Source: Bettongia penicillata ogilbyi (Eukaryota; Chordata; Mammalia; Diprotodontia; Potoroidae). From it: DNA of 64,000 nt. Positions within the stretch are counted from its first letter, which is position 1. Each line of letters begins with the position of its first letter. Shown here one piece after another: positions 1 through 10,729 of the stretch. Made by a program: the position numbers and the translations under genes. The stretch is from NCBI GenBank assembly GCA_023548195.1, contig JAJHZJ010000400.1:930001-994000 (forward strand). The letters are read 5' to 3'. The notes under the pieces are model-generated. The model saw nothing but the letters and a program-made list of their open reading frames with translations. It had not been told where the DNA came from and did no database searches.

Positions 1-1090
1 CTTTCATCTGACTTGGTTCAAGCAGGGAACAACAAACTGACTTAAGTATAAAGGTCTCATTTCTAAAATATATAGAGAACTGAGTCAAATGTACAAGAAT
101 ACAAGTCATTCCCCATTTGATAAATGGTCAAAGGAGGCAGTTTTCAGATTAAGAAGTTACAGCTATCTCTAGTCATATACAAAAATGCTCTAGATCACTA
201 TTGTTTAGAGAGATGCAAGTCCAAAAAACTCTAAGGTACAACATCAGACCTATCAGATTGGCTAACATGACAAAACAGGAAGATGATAAGTGTTGGAGAA
301 GATGTGGGAGAATTGGAACACTAATTCTTTGTTGGGAGAGCTGTGAGCTGATCCAACCATTCTGGAGAGTAATTTGGAACTATGACCAAAGTGCTACAAA
401 AGTATGCATACCCTTTGACACAGCAGTGTTGCTTCTAAGACTGTATCCCAAAGAGATCATAAAAATAGGAAAGAGTCCCATATGTACAAAAATATTTATA
501 GTAGCTCACTTTGTGATGGCCAAAACCTGGAAATCAAGGTGATGCCCATTAATTGCAGAAGGGCTGAACAAATTGTGGTATATGAATGTAATGGAAAACT
601 ATTGTGCTATAAGAAATGGTGAACAAGAAGACTTCATAGAGGCCTGGAAAGACTTATATGAACTGATGCTGAGTGAAAGGAGCAGAACCAGGAGAACTTT
701 GTACACAGCAACAACCCCAGTGTGCGAGGAGATTTTCTGGTAAATTTAGCTCTTCATAGCAATGCAAGGACCTAAAAATTTCCCAGTGGACTTTTGAGGC
801 AAATCACCTTCCACATTCAGAGAAAGAACTATGGAATTGGTTTGCAGAATGAAGCAGACCATTTTCTTTTGTGTTATGTTTTCTTTTGTTTTGTTTTGTT
901 TTATGGTTTCTCCCATTCATTTTAATTCTTCTATTCAACATAACTATGATGAAATTGTATTTAATACGAATATATATGTAGAATCTATATAAGATTACAA
1001 GTCATCTTGGGGAGGGAAAGTAAAAAGGAGGGGGAGGGAGGGAAAAAATCTAAGATATTTGGAAGTGGTTACAGAACACTGAAAACAAAG
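1..1090 (+). mobile_element. LINE-1 3' part (ORF2 C-terminus and 3'UTR), truncated by window edge
   Basis: The stretch carries the end of L1 ORF2 followed by the L1 3'UTR. The frame at 201-542 reads the cysteine- and tryptophan-rich C-terminal part of ORF2 (CWRRCGRIGTLILCWESC), and frames shift after it. A near-copy lies on the minus strand at 60985-63145 and others at 27735-28560 and 18156-18375. The 3'UTR shows the shared run 'GGAATTGGTTTGCAGAATGA' near 835, a T-rich block at 855-905 and a purine-rich tail around 1010-1090. Dead copy: stops and frameshifts throughout. The 5' side continues beyond the window. Confidence 0.9.
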
Positions 1091-1440
1091 TCATTATTTT
1101 AAAAACAATAATAGTACAGTATTATTATAATAAAAATAATACCATAGTAACTAGTAGTTATAATACAAATATTTCCATAAATCTTATTATTATTCTATAA
1201 CCTAATTATTCTTTAGAAAACAATTGTATTGATATGGAAGTTATTTCATTTTGTTCATAAATTCCTATTTAATTTTGTTCATAAATTTGTTCCTTTTGGC
1301 TTCATTACCACATTTTTTCTTGCTTATTCTCAATAGCCCCCTCTATGTAATTAAGCAGTATCTTGAAAGGAAAGTGGAAATTTCTTCTTTTTAAACAAAA
1401 ACACCATTAAAGTGTCTTCATCACTGTAAATATTATGATA
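1091..1440. other. AT-rich spacer, nothing recognised
   Basis: Very AT-rich sequence with short ATT/ATA runs. No open frame, repeat family or structured motif was recognised. Confidence 0.5.
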
Positions 1441-2170
1441 TTCAGAGGAACTGGAGCCAACAAGCAGAGAAAAAGGCAGGGATTCAACCGAACTGTGCCT
1501 TGAACCACTCCAAATGAGTAACACTAAACAAATTCTGGATCATTTGGAGATGGAGTTAACAAATTTCCAGCCTAGGACAACTTGGAAGGTCAGCAGGAAG
1601 GGTCTCTGTTATCTAGGTCAGAGAGGAGCAAAGTTGAGTGTAGGCAATGCCAGTATAGTCTACAAAAACATGGAATCAAATGAATTTTTAGTCTTAGACA
1701 ACTTTGAATGTCAGCTGGAAAGGTCTCTGTTATCAGGGTCAGAAAGAAGTGCAGTCCAGTTCAGGGAGAACAGCCTACAAAACGACAGAGTTAAAAAAAA
1801 AAATTTCCAGCCCAAGACAACATGGAAGGCCAGCAGGAAAGGTCTCTGTTATCAGTCAGAGAGGAGCACAGTCCAATGTGGGCAGTGCCAACATAGCCTG
1901 GACACAGTAAAGCAGGAGTAGGCCTTGAGAGTGACTGAATCAGCAGTGGCAGTGACTGTTTCCTGAGCTCTTAGCTCACGGAGGGTAAGGGGTCAAACAA
2001 TTTGTCACAAGGAGATTACATTGAGGCAGGAGCTTGAGGCCACGGTGGAGGTGGGGGACACTCGTCACAGTTCCAGGGCAAAAAAGAGTGCTTGTGATTT
2101 CTCGCAGATCAGAGCAGAAGCCAGGAGAGTAGTAAATATCTCACCTTAGACCATACCACCTTGGAACAAC
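1441..2170 (+). mobile_element. LINE-1 5'UTR with tandem promoter monomers
   Basis: Begins with a degraded L1 start (GGAGCCAACAAGCAGAG near 1452) and contains three head-to-tail units at about 1560-1684, 1685-1798 and 1799-1913. Each unit has a core of the form 'GACAACTTGGAAGGTCAGC' followed by 'GGTCTCTGTTATC' and a 'CAGAGAGGAGCA'-like block. Unit length is roughly 115-125 bp. The 3' part (1920-2130) matches the L1 5'UTR piece at 58851-59415, sharing 'GAGAGTGACTGAATCA'. Frames at 1514-1921 are open by chance across the monomers; I do not call a protein. In other mammals, L1 monomers of this kind act as stacked promoter units. Confidence 0.8.
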
Positions 2171-3135
2171 TGAAAACTTAAAAGTCCCTTACATTTTTGC
2201 ATAGAAGGTTGATATTTGTTACTCATAAATCCTTTCTCATTATTAGGCTAGCTAGAAGGAGTATGTATAGACAGAGGGCACAGATGTGAGTTGAATATGA
2301 AGGGATGCTATCTAAAAAAATAAAATCAAGGGACAAGAGAAAGAGAAAGGGAAAGGTGGAATAGGGTAAATTATCTCACATAAAAGAGGCAAGAAAAAGC
2401 TTTTACAGTAGAGGTGGAAAAAGGAGGTGAGGGGGAATTCCTGAAATTTACTCTTATCAGAATTGGATCGAAGAAGGAATAGTGTTCATATTCAACTGGG
2501 TGTAGAAAGTTATCTTACCCTACAGGAAAGTAGGAGGGGAAGGGAGTAAGAGAATGGGATGGTGGTGATAGAATTGAGAACAGATTGGGGAGGAAGTAGT
2601 CAGAAGCAAAACACTTTTGAGAAGGGACAGGGAGAAAGGAGAAAGAGAATAGAATAAACAGGGTAGGGATAGGATGGAGGGGAATACGGTTAGTAATGGT
2701 AACTGAAAAATAATTTGGAGCCAGTTTCTCTGATAAAGGCCTCATATCTCAAATATATAGAGAACTGTGTCAAATTTATAAAAAATAAGAGTCATATCCC
2801 AATTGATAAATGATCAAAATATTTGATCAGTTTTCAGATGAAGTAATCAAAGCTTTTTATATACATATTTAAAAAAATAACTAATTACTGATTGGAGAAA
2901 TGGAAATTAAAACAATTCTGAGGTATTACCTCATTCCTGTTATATTGGGTAATAGGACAGAAAAGGTAAATGACAAATGTTGGAGGGGTGTGGGGAAAAT
3001 GAGACATTAATGTACTCTTAGTGGAGTTGTGAACTGATTCAACCATTCTGTAGAGCAATTCGGAACTATACCCAAAAGACTACAAAAATTAGAAATTGAA
3101 GTTATGCTCTTTAATTGGGTAATAGATGAAAAAAT
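2171..3135 (+). mobile_element. LINE-1 deletion derivative: inter-ORF region joined to ORF2 3' end
   Basis: 2280-2700 matches the purine-rich L1 inter-ORF region seen at 54310-54800 and in both half-L1 elements, sharing the TTACCCT and GGAAAGTAGGAGGGGAAGGG type motifs. At about 2720 it jumps straight into late ORF2 (the frame reading CDKGLIS in intact copies, here 'TCTGATAAAGGCCTCAT'). ORF1, the endonuclease and the reverse transcriptase are absent. With the 5'UTR just upstream, this looks like one internally deleted L1. The 3' end is lost near 3135, where RTE sequence starts. Confidence 0.7.
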
Positions 3136-3389
3136 ATGCGCTATCATATCAACCATTCTTTGGCCTTTTATGAAGCCACACTGGTTCTCAGGTCTATAAG
3201 CATGTTCCAGTTGAAGCATCAGCCTATTAAGTAGGATTCTGGCAAAAGTCTTTCCACCAAAGACTAAGAGAGAGAGGAGAGAGATCACTGTCATTGTCAC
3301 AGGACAATGTTTCCTTTACATTTAATAGAGATGGAAAATGGAGACATCCTTCACCTCCTGGTGGATAACCTCCTCTTGTCTTGGGTTAG

Positions 3390-3705
3390 GAGCAGTTAGG
3401 TGGTATAGTGGATAGAGCACCAATGCATGAGTCAGGAGGACCTGAGTTCAATTCTCACTTTAGACACTTGATGTTCACTAGCTGTGTGAGCTCGAACAAG
3501 TCACTTAACTCCAATTGCCTCATCCTGGGTCATCTCTAGTCATCCTGATAAATATCTGGTCACCGGATTCAGATGACTCTGGAAGGGAAATGAGGTTGGT
3601 GATCTACACAGCCCTCCCTTACTCAAAACAAAGTCAAGTGCAAGTCATGTCATCATTTCTCTGATGGCATGGACTTCTTTGGTAACAAAGGACGAACACA
3701 CACAT
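3390..3705 (+). mobile_element. tRNA-derived SINE with RTE-like tail, inserted in RTE
   Basis: The head is tRNA-like: 'GGTGGTATAGTGGATAGAGC' resembles a Pol III A box and 'GAGTTCAATTCTC' a B box. The body reads 'CTAGCTGTGTGAG...CAAGTCACTTAAC'. The tail 'TTTGGTAACAAAGGACGAAC' resembles RTE 3' ends, fitting mobilisation by RTE. It resembles marsupial SINEs of the WSINE1 type, but the exact subfamily name is uncertain. It lies antisense to the host RTE. Confidence 0.75.
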
Positions 3706-3871
3706 GTCCTTATCACTAATCACAATGTCTCCATCAGCATTGAGTAGCTGAGATGCACCATAGGTTTTTGACTCATAAATAGCCTTCAGGGTATTATAAA
3801 AGTGTATTAGATTGCTACTATCAACATAAAGCTGAATTTCTTCTGCCTCCTTATTTAACCAAGAATCCTGC

Positions 3872-4045
3872 AAAGTTGAGTGCAGGCAATGCCAGTACAG
3901 TCTACAAAACTATGGAGTCAAATGAATTTCTAGTCTAAGTCAACTTTGAATGTCAGCTGGAAAGGTCTCTGTTATCAGGGTCAGAAAGGAGTGCAGTCCA
4001 GTGCAGGGAGAACAGCCTACAAAATGACAGAGTTAAAAAAAAATA
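3872..4045 (+). mobile_element. L1 5'UTR monomer fragment with A-rich end, inserted in RTE
   Basis: About 165 bp nearly identical by eye (about 93%) to 1631-1798, running from 'AAAGTTGAGTGCAGG' to 'GACAGAGTTAAAAAAAAA'. Both flanks are RTE sequence on the minus strand, so this is an insertion and not part of the RTE. The fragment ends where the parental 5'UTR has an internal A tract. Confidence 0.75.
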
Positions 4046-5075
4046 AATTTCTGTTTCGTTTGTACTTTGAAATTAAATGCTGCCTTCTGAGAGATGGATG
4101 AACTATTCTGCTGGTACACCCTGTGAGTTTTCTTTTTTTTTTTCATTTAGCAGTTTCTGAATTTCCCAATCATTTTTATCAAACCAGTCTTCTTGATGTT
4201 TACAAGTGTTCTGACCCAGATGAGCAAATGCAGTGCTGTACACCAAATTTCTGAAAGCTGTCCACTCTTTTTCTTCTCCACTGTTGCCAACTGTGTGTTG
4301 ACTCAACTTTCCCTTCAAATTAGCAACAAATTGTTCCTGCTCAGAGAAGCACTATAATTTGTTGGCGTTAATTCTTCTGGTAGTCATTTTGCCTTGGGGC
4401 TGAAGCTTTTGTTGAATGTGAGTATTTAGGTTGGAGTGGATGTCTATAATCAGTCTAGTACACTGTGCCACACATCGCCTTTGTCACTCTCACATCTGAT
4501 CTGTCTCTTCTTACAGTCACATAGTCTATTAAATGCCAATGTTTGCTACGAGGGTGTATCTGTGAAGTATTATTACAATTAGGTAAATGGAGGACAGTGT
4601 GAGATTCATGAATCTTTAATAGTAAATGATCACTGCTTTTGCTATTTCCAGCTTCATTCCTCTTAAGAACTCCCTGCCATGTATGGCAGTCTGAGCCTAC
4701 TCTAGCATTGAAGTCACTCAGAATTATAAGCTTGTACTCTTTTGGTACAGTAGTGATAAAAGTCTCCAAATCTTCATTTTTTTTTTCTTTGTTAGGGTTA
4801 GCCATGGTGGGAGGATAAGCACTGATGATGTTGGCATGATGTTTTCCTGCAAGTGGTAATCACATTGTCATGAGCCTCTCATTCCCTCCTTTTGATACCA
4901 TATACAAGCTTGTTGATTAAATTAGCAAAACCTACACTAGCTTCACAGCACTCCCCTTCACTGAGGCCATTCCAGAAAAGCATGTATCCTATGCAGACTT
5001 CAGTCAGCTGATCTTTATTTGCCAGCCTTGTTTCACTCAGAGCTGCTATTTGGAAGTGATGCCTGCTGAGTTCTC

Positions 5076-5179
5076 TTGCAACAAGAGCTGTTCATACAGA
5101 GATGTTTAGAGGATTTTGTGTTGTCTATAAGTGCATACATTTCATGTACTGATGGTGAGTGGAATCTTTTTTGCAGAAA

Positions 5180-5222
<43 letters not shown>

Positions 5223-5480
5223 TTCGACTGATCCCTGCCTGTCACATTAATCAGGCCACTTTTCCAGTCCCTTTCTCACACCAGGAGGCGAGCAGTACAA
5301 CCATTAAAAGGCTGCTCAGGCTCCCAGTGGGCTGCTGAATCCCACTTCTGTTTCCAGTGAGAAGATGACCCTATGGCCTAGGCCACCAGTGTGTAGGGTT
5401 GTGACTACAGCTCTCAGTGTATCCACACCTACTGCTTCATTACTTACCTGTCACCACAGGACTTTGAGGTAGGTAAAAAT
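5076..5480. other. Unresolved stretch upstream of RTE, with (TG)n
   Basis: May hold the degraded N-terminal part of the minus-strand RTE, but no motif confirms it. Slightly GC-richer at 5260-5440. No open frame of interest; the minus frame at 5033-5245 is produced partly by the TG repeat. Confidence 0.4.
5182..5220. repeat. (TG)n microsatellite
   Basis: Uninterrupted TG dinucleotides, about 19 units. Confidence 0.97.
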
Positions 5481-5489
5481 GGTAAAATG

Positions 5490-6090
5490 GTATGGCTGAT
5501 ACCTTTTGATTAGTATGTAAAATGGATTTAAGTGAGACAAAGTTGCACAAAGTCATTGACTTCACTCACTTCCAGTGTCATCACCGTCCATTGGCAGGAC
5601 AGATTCAAGATAATTGGTGATAACTTGTGATACAGTAGATTACCTTATTAGTTTTGATGTCTAATCAAGCTCTAAAGTTCCACAGCACTTGCTTCAGCTA
5701 CCTTTAAGGCAGTTGGAACAAATTGTTCTCATCTACCCTCTCCACCAGAAGAAGTCTTCACATGCTTCAGCTTCACACACTCCAAACTTACTGATGTATT
5801 TGAGGGCCCTCAGTTCCCCTCAACCTGGTTTATCCCATCTGCCCAAATGAATTACTTGGATGGCCACAGGTGAGAGTTAGGTGAATCAGGTAGACACCAA
5901 AGGTAGAAAGCACGCCTGAAAAGCATTTAATTGCCCTGACACCAGAGCTATTAGTCTTCCCTGAACACACCCTACATACCTGAGCAATGAGCTGTATAAT
6001 GTTAAGGGAATTTGAAGATCTTCCCTCCTGCCCCTTGTTAGGCCCATGTGACCTGTTCTGAGCTTTGGCCCAGCCCACAGCTTGAGTCAC
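5490..6090 (-). mobile_element. RTE-tailed non-autonomous repeat, copy 1
   Basis: Aligns with 8836-9425 over nearly its full length. Shared landmarks in the same order are 'GGATTTAAGTGAGACA', 'CATTGGCAGGACA', 'TGATGTCTAATCAAGC', 'GCTTCAGCTACCTT' and 'CTGAGCTTTGGCC'. Copy 2 keeps an RTE-like tail, so both are read on the minus strand. No coding capacity is visible; the minus frame at 5830-6144 is not supported by the second copy. Confidence 0.7.
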
Positions 6091-6094
6091 ATGA

Positions 6095-6480
6095 AGCTGA
6101 TGGTGGGAGAGACTTGCCGAATAGGTGAAGCAGGAAGGGTGCAAGAGGAAGAGAGAGTGCAGTGGAGTTAAGAAAGAAGCAGCAAGCGGAGCAAAGCGGT
6201 CATTCTGGGTAAGAGAAGAGCATTTTGCCTAAGGGTGCTTGTCTGTGGGGAGACCTATTAGGGGGAAAGCTTGGGGATGGAGGTCCTCCTTCTATTGGTA
6301 ATTTGTAAAAATTTCCTTTTTACCATTGTGTACTTGGCTTTCTGGTATCTGAATAAATACTTTGATTTTGTCTTTGAGGAAGAGAGTTTATATTTTGTGG
6401 ATTTCCCCTGGAAAAACAGCAGCATAGAGGCTGCTGTGGGTATCGCCTTGGTGCTGTAAGCTGTCTTGGAGAAACCTTAC
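6095..6480 (+). mobile_element. Solo LTR-like sequence (endogenous retrovirus type)
   Basis: A second copy lies on the minus strand at 41440-41655. Shared blocks are 'GCTTGGGGATG', 'GGCTTTCTGGTATCTGAATA', an AATAAA polyadenylation hexamer and 'GAGGAAGAGAG'. AATAAA followed by a short T-rich end fits the R-U5 part of an LTR. No internal viral genes are seen nearby. The small frame at 6271-6459 is chance. Family not identified. Confidence 0.6.
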
Positions 6481-7019
6481 CAAAGCATCCTGTTAAGCCT
6501 TCGTTCTTGCTTTCTTAGTGCTAGGTTGTTGTGAGTGGTGGTAGCTGTTGCTGGTAGTATTAGGAGAATGAGATGCGTAAGAGGACCTTTAGAGAATATG
6601 ATGGGAATTCAATAACTGTCATATCTTGAGTATGGTTGAGATAATTTTGTTGCCCAAAGAATGTTTACATATTTGTTCTAATTGGCTGGGCTGTCATCTT
6701 TGAATGGATTATAATTGTTACGATTAGTCATAAGTCAATACTGTGACTGAATAAGAATAAGAAGATAATGCAGGAAAAGAATTTTCCATGCAGAGGCATG
6801 ATTAGATAATGAACATAGGATCTGGGATTATGGGTCATATTTTCAAGTTATGTCTGTATACTTACTGGCAATGTGACCACAAATAAGTGAATTAATTACT
6901 AAGCACCTTGTTCTGTGATTCTATTTATTTTAAATATTAGGATTGTAGATAAAGATCTAGATTCTCCTTTTACTGTCATAATTCATCAATCTTTCCTCCT
7001 TTGAAGGTCTTAGTTTCAA
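6481..7019. other. No gene recognised
   Basis: AT-rich single-copy-looking sequence. No frame, tandem repeat or recognised transposon. Confidence 0.4.
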
Positions 7020-7595
7020 CCTGGTAGATCTCCCTGCCCCTGCCCACTCAGGTCCAAACGGAACTTAGGTGCCAAAGTTACCGTCCTAACGTAAAGGTCT
7101 GACCATGTTAATGTCCTACTCAATAAATTGCAGTGGTTCATTTTCACCTCAAGAATCGAATACAAAATCCTTTGTTTGATGCCTGAAGCCCTTTATGACC
7201 TCCCCCCAACACTTTAATTCTTCTTACATCTTATACATCAGCAACACTTGTCTCCTGGCCCAAAACATTTCATTTCCTGAGTCTGGTAATGCTCATTGGC
7301 TCTCCAGCATCCTTGGAATGCTCTCATTCATTATCACCAATTCTTGCCTTCAAGTCCCAACTAAAATCCCAATTTCTAATGGAAACCTTTTATAACCCCT
7401 CTTAATCCTAGTGCTTTTTTTCCTGTTGGTTATTACCAATATAAAGCTTGTTTGTATGAAGCTGTTTTCATGCTGTCTCACCCAATAAAGAGAGAGCTCT
7501 TTGAGAGCAGGGACTGTCTTTTAATATTCTTTGTAAGCTCAGTGCTTAGTGCCTTGCCTAGCAAATAATAAACCCTTAACAAATGTTTAATGATT
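7020..7595 (+). mobile_element. L2 LINE 3' end
   Basis: Contains the L2 tail landmarks 'TCTGACCATGTTA...CTACTCAATAAATTGCAGTGG', 'CCTTTATGACCT' and, at the end, 'CTTTGAGAGCAGGGACTGTC...CTTAACAAATGTTTAATGA'. This matches the C-terminus and 3'UTR of mammalian L2. Frames are broken. A similar copy is at 10730-11345. Confidence 0.85.
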
Positions 7596-7699
7596 GCTGA
7601 CTAGCTCCAGAAGTGGTGGTATTTACATTTTACCTCTGTATGCATTAACATATTGCTGAATGAGGCAAAAGAAAGTCAGTGAAGTTACATGGATCCAGT

Positions 7700-8835
7700 A
7701 TAAATTTATCAAATTGAAATTCAACCTTCACTTTAGCAAAGCAATACTTTCAGTCCCATTTATTGAATCTCCTTCTGCCATTACCCACAGCCATTATCCT
7801 AAACTTCTTTCTTCAGATAAATCCTTCAATGCCAACGTCTTCTTCGTCTTCTCAGCTAAAATCACTTTCTCTAGATTCCACCAGTCCTATATATACTGTT
7901 ATACTGTTATACCTCTTCCATTCCCAGCCAAACTTTTTGGGAAAAATACAAACCTGTCTACAATCCCTGCCATGATGACCTTTCCTGCCATTCTTTACAC
8001 CTTGTACCCTGACTTCTGATCTTATCACTCCCCTGCTTTACTGAGAAAATAAAGGCCATTTACTCTGGACTTTCTCTTCACCCCTTTGCTGAGCCTGAGA
8101 ATTCATTGATTTTCCTGCTTCATCTCCATTTTTACTCCAGTGGCGTATGATAAAGTCTCCCTTCTCTTTGCCAAAGTTATCTCCTCTACCTGATTCCACT
8201 CTTCTCATCTTAGCAGATGGCCTCCACCCCACACTCCCTTCCTAATGTAAAGGGTAGAAATGAAAATGAGTTTTGTTACTTCCATTCTGCATACAACAGC
8301 AAATATCCAAAGTTCCCACATGCATTAAAAAAAAACAAACACCCTTTTCGAGAACCTACTTCTTTCGTTATAATCTAATATGTCTTCCATAGTCAGCCCA
8401 ACTTCTAGGGGAAAAACAACAATAATCCAAAAATATGCCTCTACTTTCTTCCATGACTGCCTTTACTCTGATTTCTCTATGCCTTAACTGACTTCTGACT
8501 TCTAACCTCATCGCTTGCCTTTCCATTTTTCTCCAAAGTCATCAATGACCTCGTGGTTTAATCTAATGGTCCTTTCCTCAGTTCTCATATTTTTAGATTT
8601 CTCTGTTGTTTTTTTTCACTGTTGAACTATTCCCTGATATTCTCTCTTCTCCTGGATTTTTTTAACTGTTCCCTTGGCTTTTCTACCTTTCTGACTTCTC
8701 CTTCTTGCTTTCCTTTGCCAAACCATTATCCATATAATAGCTGTTATGTTCCCCAAAGCTCTGGCCTTGGATTCATATTTTCTTTATGCACTACCTAACT
8801 TGGTGACCTCATAAGCTCTTCTCGGTGTGTTCTTC
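7700..8835 (+). mobile_element. L2 LINE ORF2 fragments (RT region), two overlapping pieces
   Basis: 7880-8045 and 8360-8530 are homologous to each other ('CCAAACTTTTTGGGAAAAAT' against 'CCCAACTTCTAGGGGAAAAA'), so two L2 pieces lie in tandem. 8530-8830 decays from the L2 reverse transcriptase: a reading like VINDLVV, then LIFLDFSVVF (RT motif A, with Asp) and VPQSSGLG (from VPQGSVLG). Frameshifts prevent translation. An RTE-tailed repeat interrupts it at 8836. Confidence 0.7.
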
Positions 8836-9425
8836 ATTCTTCCTTTTGAAGGGGACCAGTGACATCACAGGATGATGTTTTGGCTTGTGCATGAACTAAT
8901 TTTAAGTGAAACAGTTACACAAACCCTCAGCCTCACTCTCTTTTGGAAATTCATCAAAGTCCAGTGGCAAGACAAAAGTCAAGATGACCAGTGATGGCCC
9001 TGGATCTAGTAGATGAGCTTGGTGTCTTTGATGTCTGACCAAGCGCTAAGCATTCCACAGCTTCTGCTTCAGCTACCTTCAAGGCAATTGGTCCAAATAG
9101 TTCTCCTCTGCTCATTCTACAGGGAACAGTTTTCTCACTTTTTTCCCCTAACTAATGGGTTTGAGGCCTGTTTATTACCTTCATTCTGGCTTACCCCATC
9201 TTTGGAGATGGTTTTACTGGATTGTAACCACATAGTACAGCTTCTTGGAACCATAGGTGAGAGTTTCATGAAAGGTGAACAAGCAATGCTGAAAAGGACC
9301 AGTAATCCTTTATATCAGAGATACTAATCCTCTCTGAACACCCCATACTTATACACCCCTCCCCTGAGTAGAATGGTTATGAGATGTGAATAACCTTGCT
9401 CACTTTCCTGAGCTTTGTCCTATAT
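8836..9425 (-). mobile_element. RTE-tailed non-autonomous repeat, copy 2
   Basis: Homologous to 5490-6090. Its minus-strand 3' end is 'TCAAAAGGAAGAATGAAGAA', which resembles the RTE end near 51285 ('TTCAAGAATGAAGAAC'). It interrupts L2 sequence. The plus frame at 9013-9327 is not conserved in copy 1. Confidence 0.75.
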
Positions 9426-10135
9426 CAACAATTGCCTATGAGGCATTTTAAAATGGATGTCATGTAGGCAACACATAACATACATACAAAACAGTATTTA
9501 ATTAAGCTTTTGACCCAACCGACTGTTCTTCTAAACATTCTTTTTTTCTGGTAAAGGTATTTCCATCTTTCTATTCATCCAAGTTAGCAATTTGAGTATC
9601 ATCTTTGACTTTTTACTATTAGTCTTTATATTCATCAGCATCTGGAGTTCCTACCTCCACTAATTCTGCATCCATTCTTGTTAGTCCACATGGTTACCTA
9701 CATCAGTTCATCTCTCACCTATGTTAATGAAGTAATATGCAAAATGTAACTATTCACACAGATATATCTATTCAATAAATTCCACTGTCTTTCTAATATC
9801 TCTAGGACAGAGGTTTGTTTTTTTGATCTTTTGTGTGTGTGTGTGTGTGATGTGAGTGTGTGTGTGATGTGTGTGTGATGTGTGTGTATGTGTGTGTGTG
9901 TTGGATTTACTTGTTAGTTTGGTGAATCATAAGGGTTTTCTTTCCAAACATTTTAAAATGAATTAAATAAAACATATATGATTGCAAAGGAAACAAATTA
10001 TTTTGAAATATAGCTACTAAAATATTAAAGATTAGAAGTTCACAGATTCTGTAAAATCTATCCATGGCCCACTGAACATCCATGGGTTCCAGGTAAAGAA
10101 ATTCTGCTCTAAGATCAGATAGAAATTCATCAGGA
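9426..10135. other. Probable L2 remnant plus unassigned sequence
   Basis: 9530-9720 has L2-like phrases ('AGTATCATCTTTGACTTTT', 'CATCAGCATCTGGAGTTCC'), consistent with the L2 interrupted by the upstream repeat. 9760-10135 is unassigned apart from the microsatellite. Confidence 0.4.
9828..9901. repeat. (TG)n-rich tract with TGATGTG interruptions
   Basis: TG dinucleotides interrupted three times by 'GATG' units. Confidence 0.9.
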
Positions 10136-10560
10136 ATTTAAAGCCCTTCACAACTCTAACCCCTAAATTTTCAGTCTTACTGGACATTTCCCACTTTGTT
10201 GTTATTGTTTTCCATTCAAATTATTTTTCCATCCCTGAACTTTTGAAATAATTGACGAGAACATCCTTTCCTCATTTCTACCTCTCAGGCTCTGTAGTCT
10301 CCATCAAAATTCAATTCACATAATCCCTGTGAAATTGGTCCTTTCCTGATCCCTCAGCTATTGGTACTCTTTCTGCCAATTACCTTTTATAGATCTTCTA
10401 TGTATTTTTTATATTAATATATGTTCATGTTGTTTCTTCTGATAGGATGTAAGCTCCTTGATGGAAAGGGATACTTCTCTTCTGTCTTTGAATCCCCAAT
10501 ATTTAGAATAATTCCTGACACATGAGAGATACATAATAAATTCTTGCTGGTTGATCATCT
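10136..10560 (+). mobile_element. L2 LINE 3' end, second copy
   Basis: Starts with 'AAGCCCTTCACAACTCTAAC' and ends with 'GATGTAAGCTCCTTGATGGAAAGGG' -like and 'ACATAATAAATTCTTGCTGG', the usual L2 3' order. Confidence 0.75.
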
Positions 10561-10729
10561 AATTTTCAAATATTACTTTTAACTTTATTGATTTTAATAT
10601 GTAAATTTTCATGGCAACAAATAAAATGATTCACTTCTCAAGAAAACAGACTATAGTCCCTGTCTATAAAAGCTAATGTTCTTCTACATAAATAAGGCAA
10701 TAACAAAGATAACCATATTATTATCTACC

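Larger units (their letters stand above)
3140..5075 (-). mobile_element. RTE-type LINE, minus strand, endonuclease to RT, broken
   Basis: Reading the minus strand from about 5075 downward gives the AP-endonuclease domain: IAALSETRL near 5050, then ILSDFNARVGSD at 4720-4680 (catalytic Asp-Phe-Asn) and HLIDYVTVRRD at 4540-4500. After it come linker segments (DWFDKNDWEIQKLLNEKKK, 4103-4318) and the start of the RT domain (ARILLNRL, near 3230). Domain order and motifs match the copy at 48262-51305. It is split by a SINE (3390-3705) and by an L1 5'UTR fragment (3872-4045), and it stops inside the RT at about 3140, so the 3' end is missing. No functional ORF remains. Confidence 0.85.

Noticed and set aside
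1514..1921. 135-codon open frame resembling a novel repetitive protein
   Set aside because: The frame runs across tandem L1 5'UTR monomers; the 'protein' repeats only reflect the DNA monomers, and another frame is also open over the same stretch.
6095..6480. Complete endogenous retrovirus
   Set aside because: Only LTR-like pieces occur (also at 41440-41655 and 47283-47865); no gag, pol or env reading frames are found between or near them.
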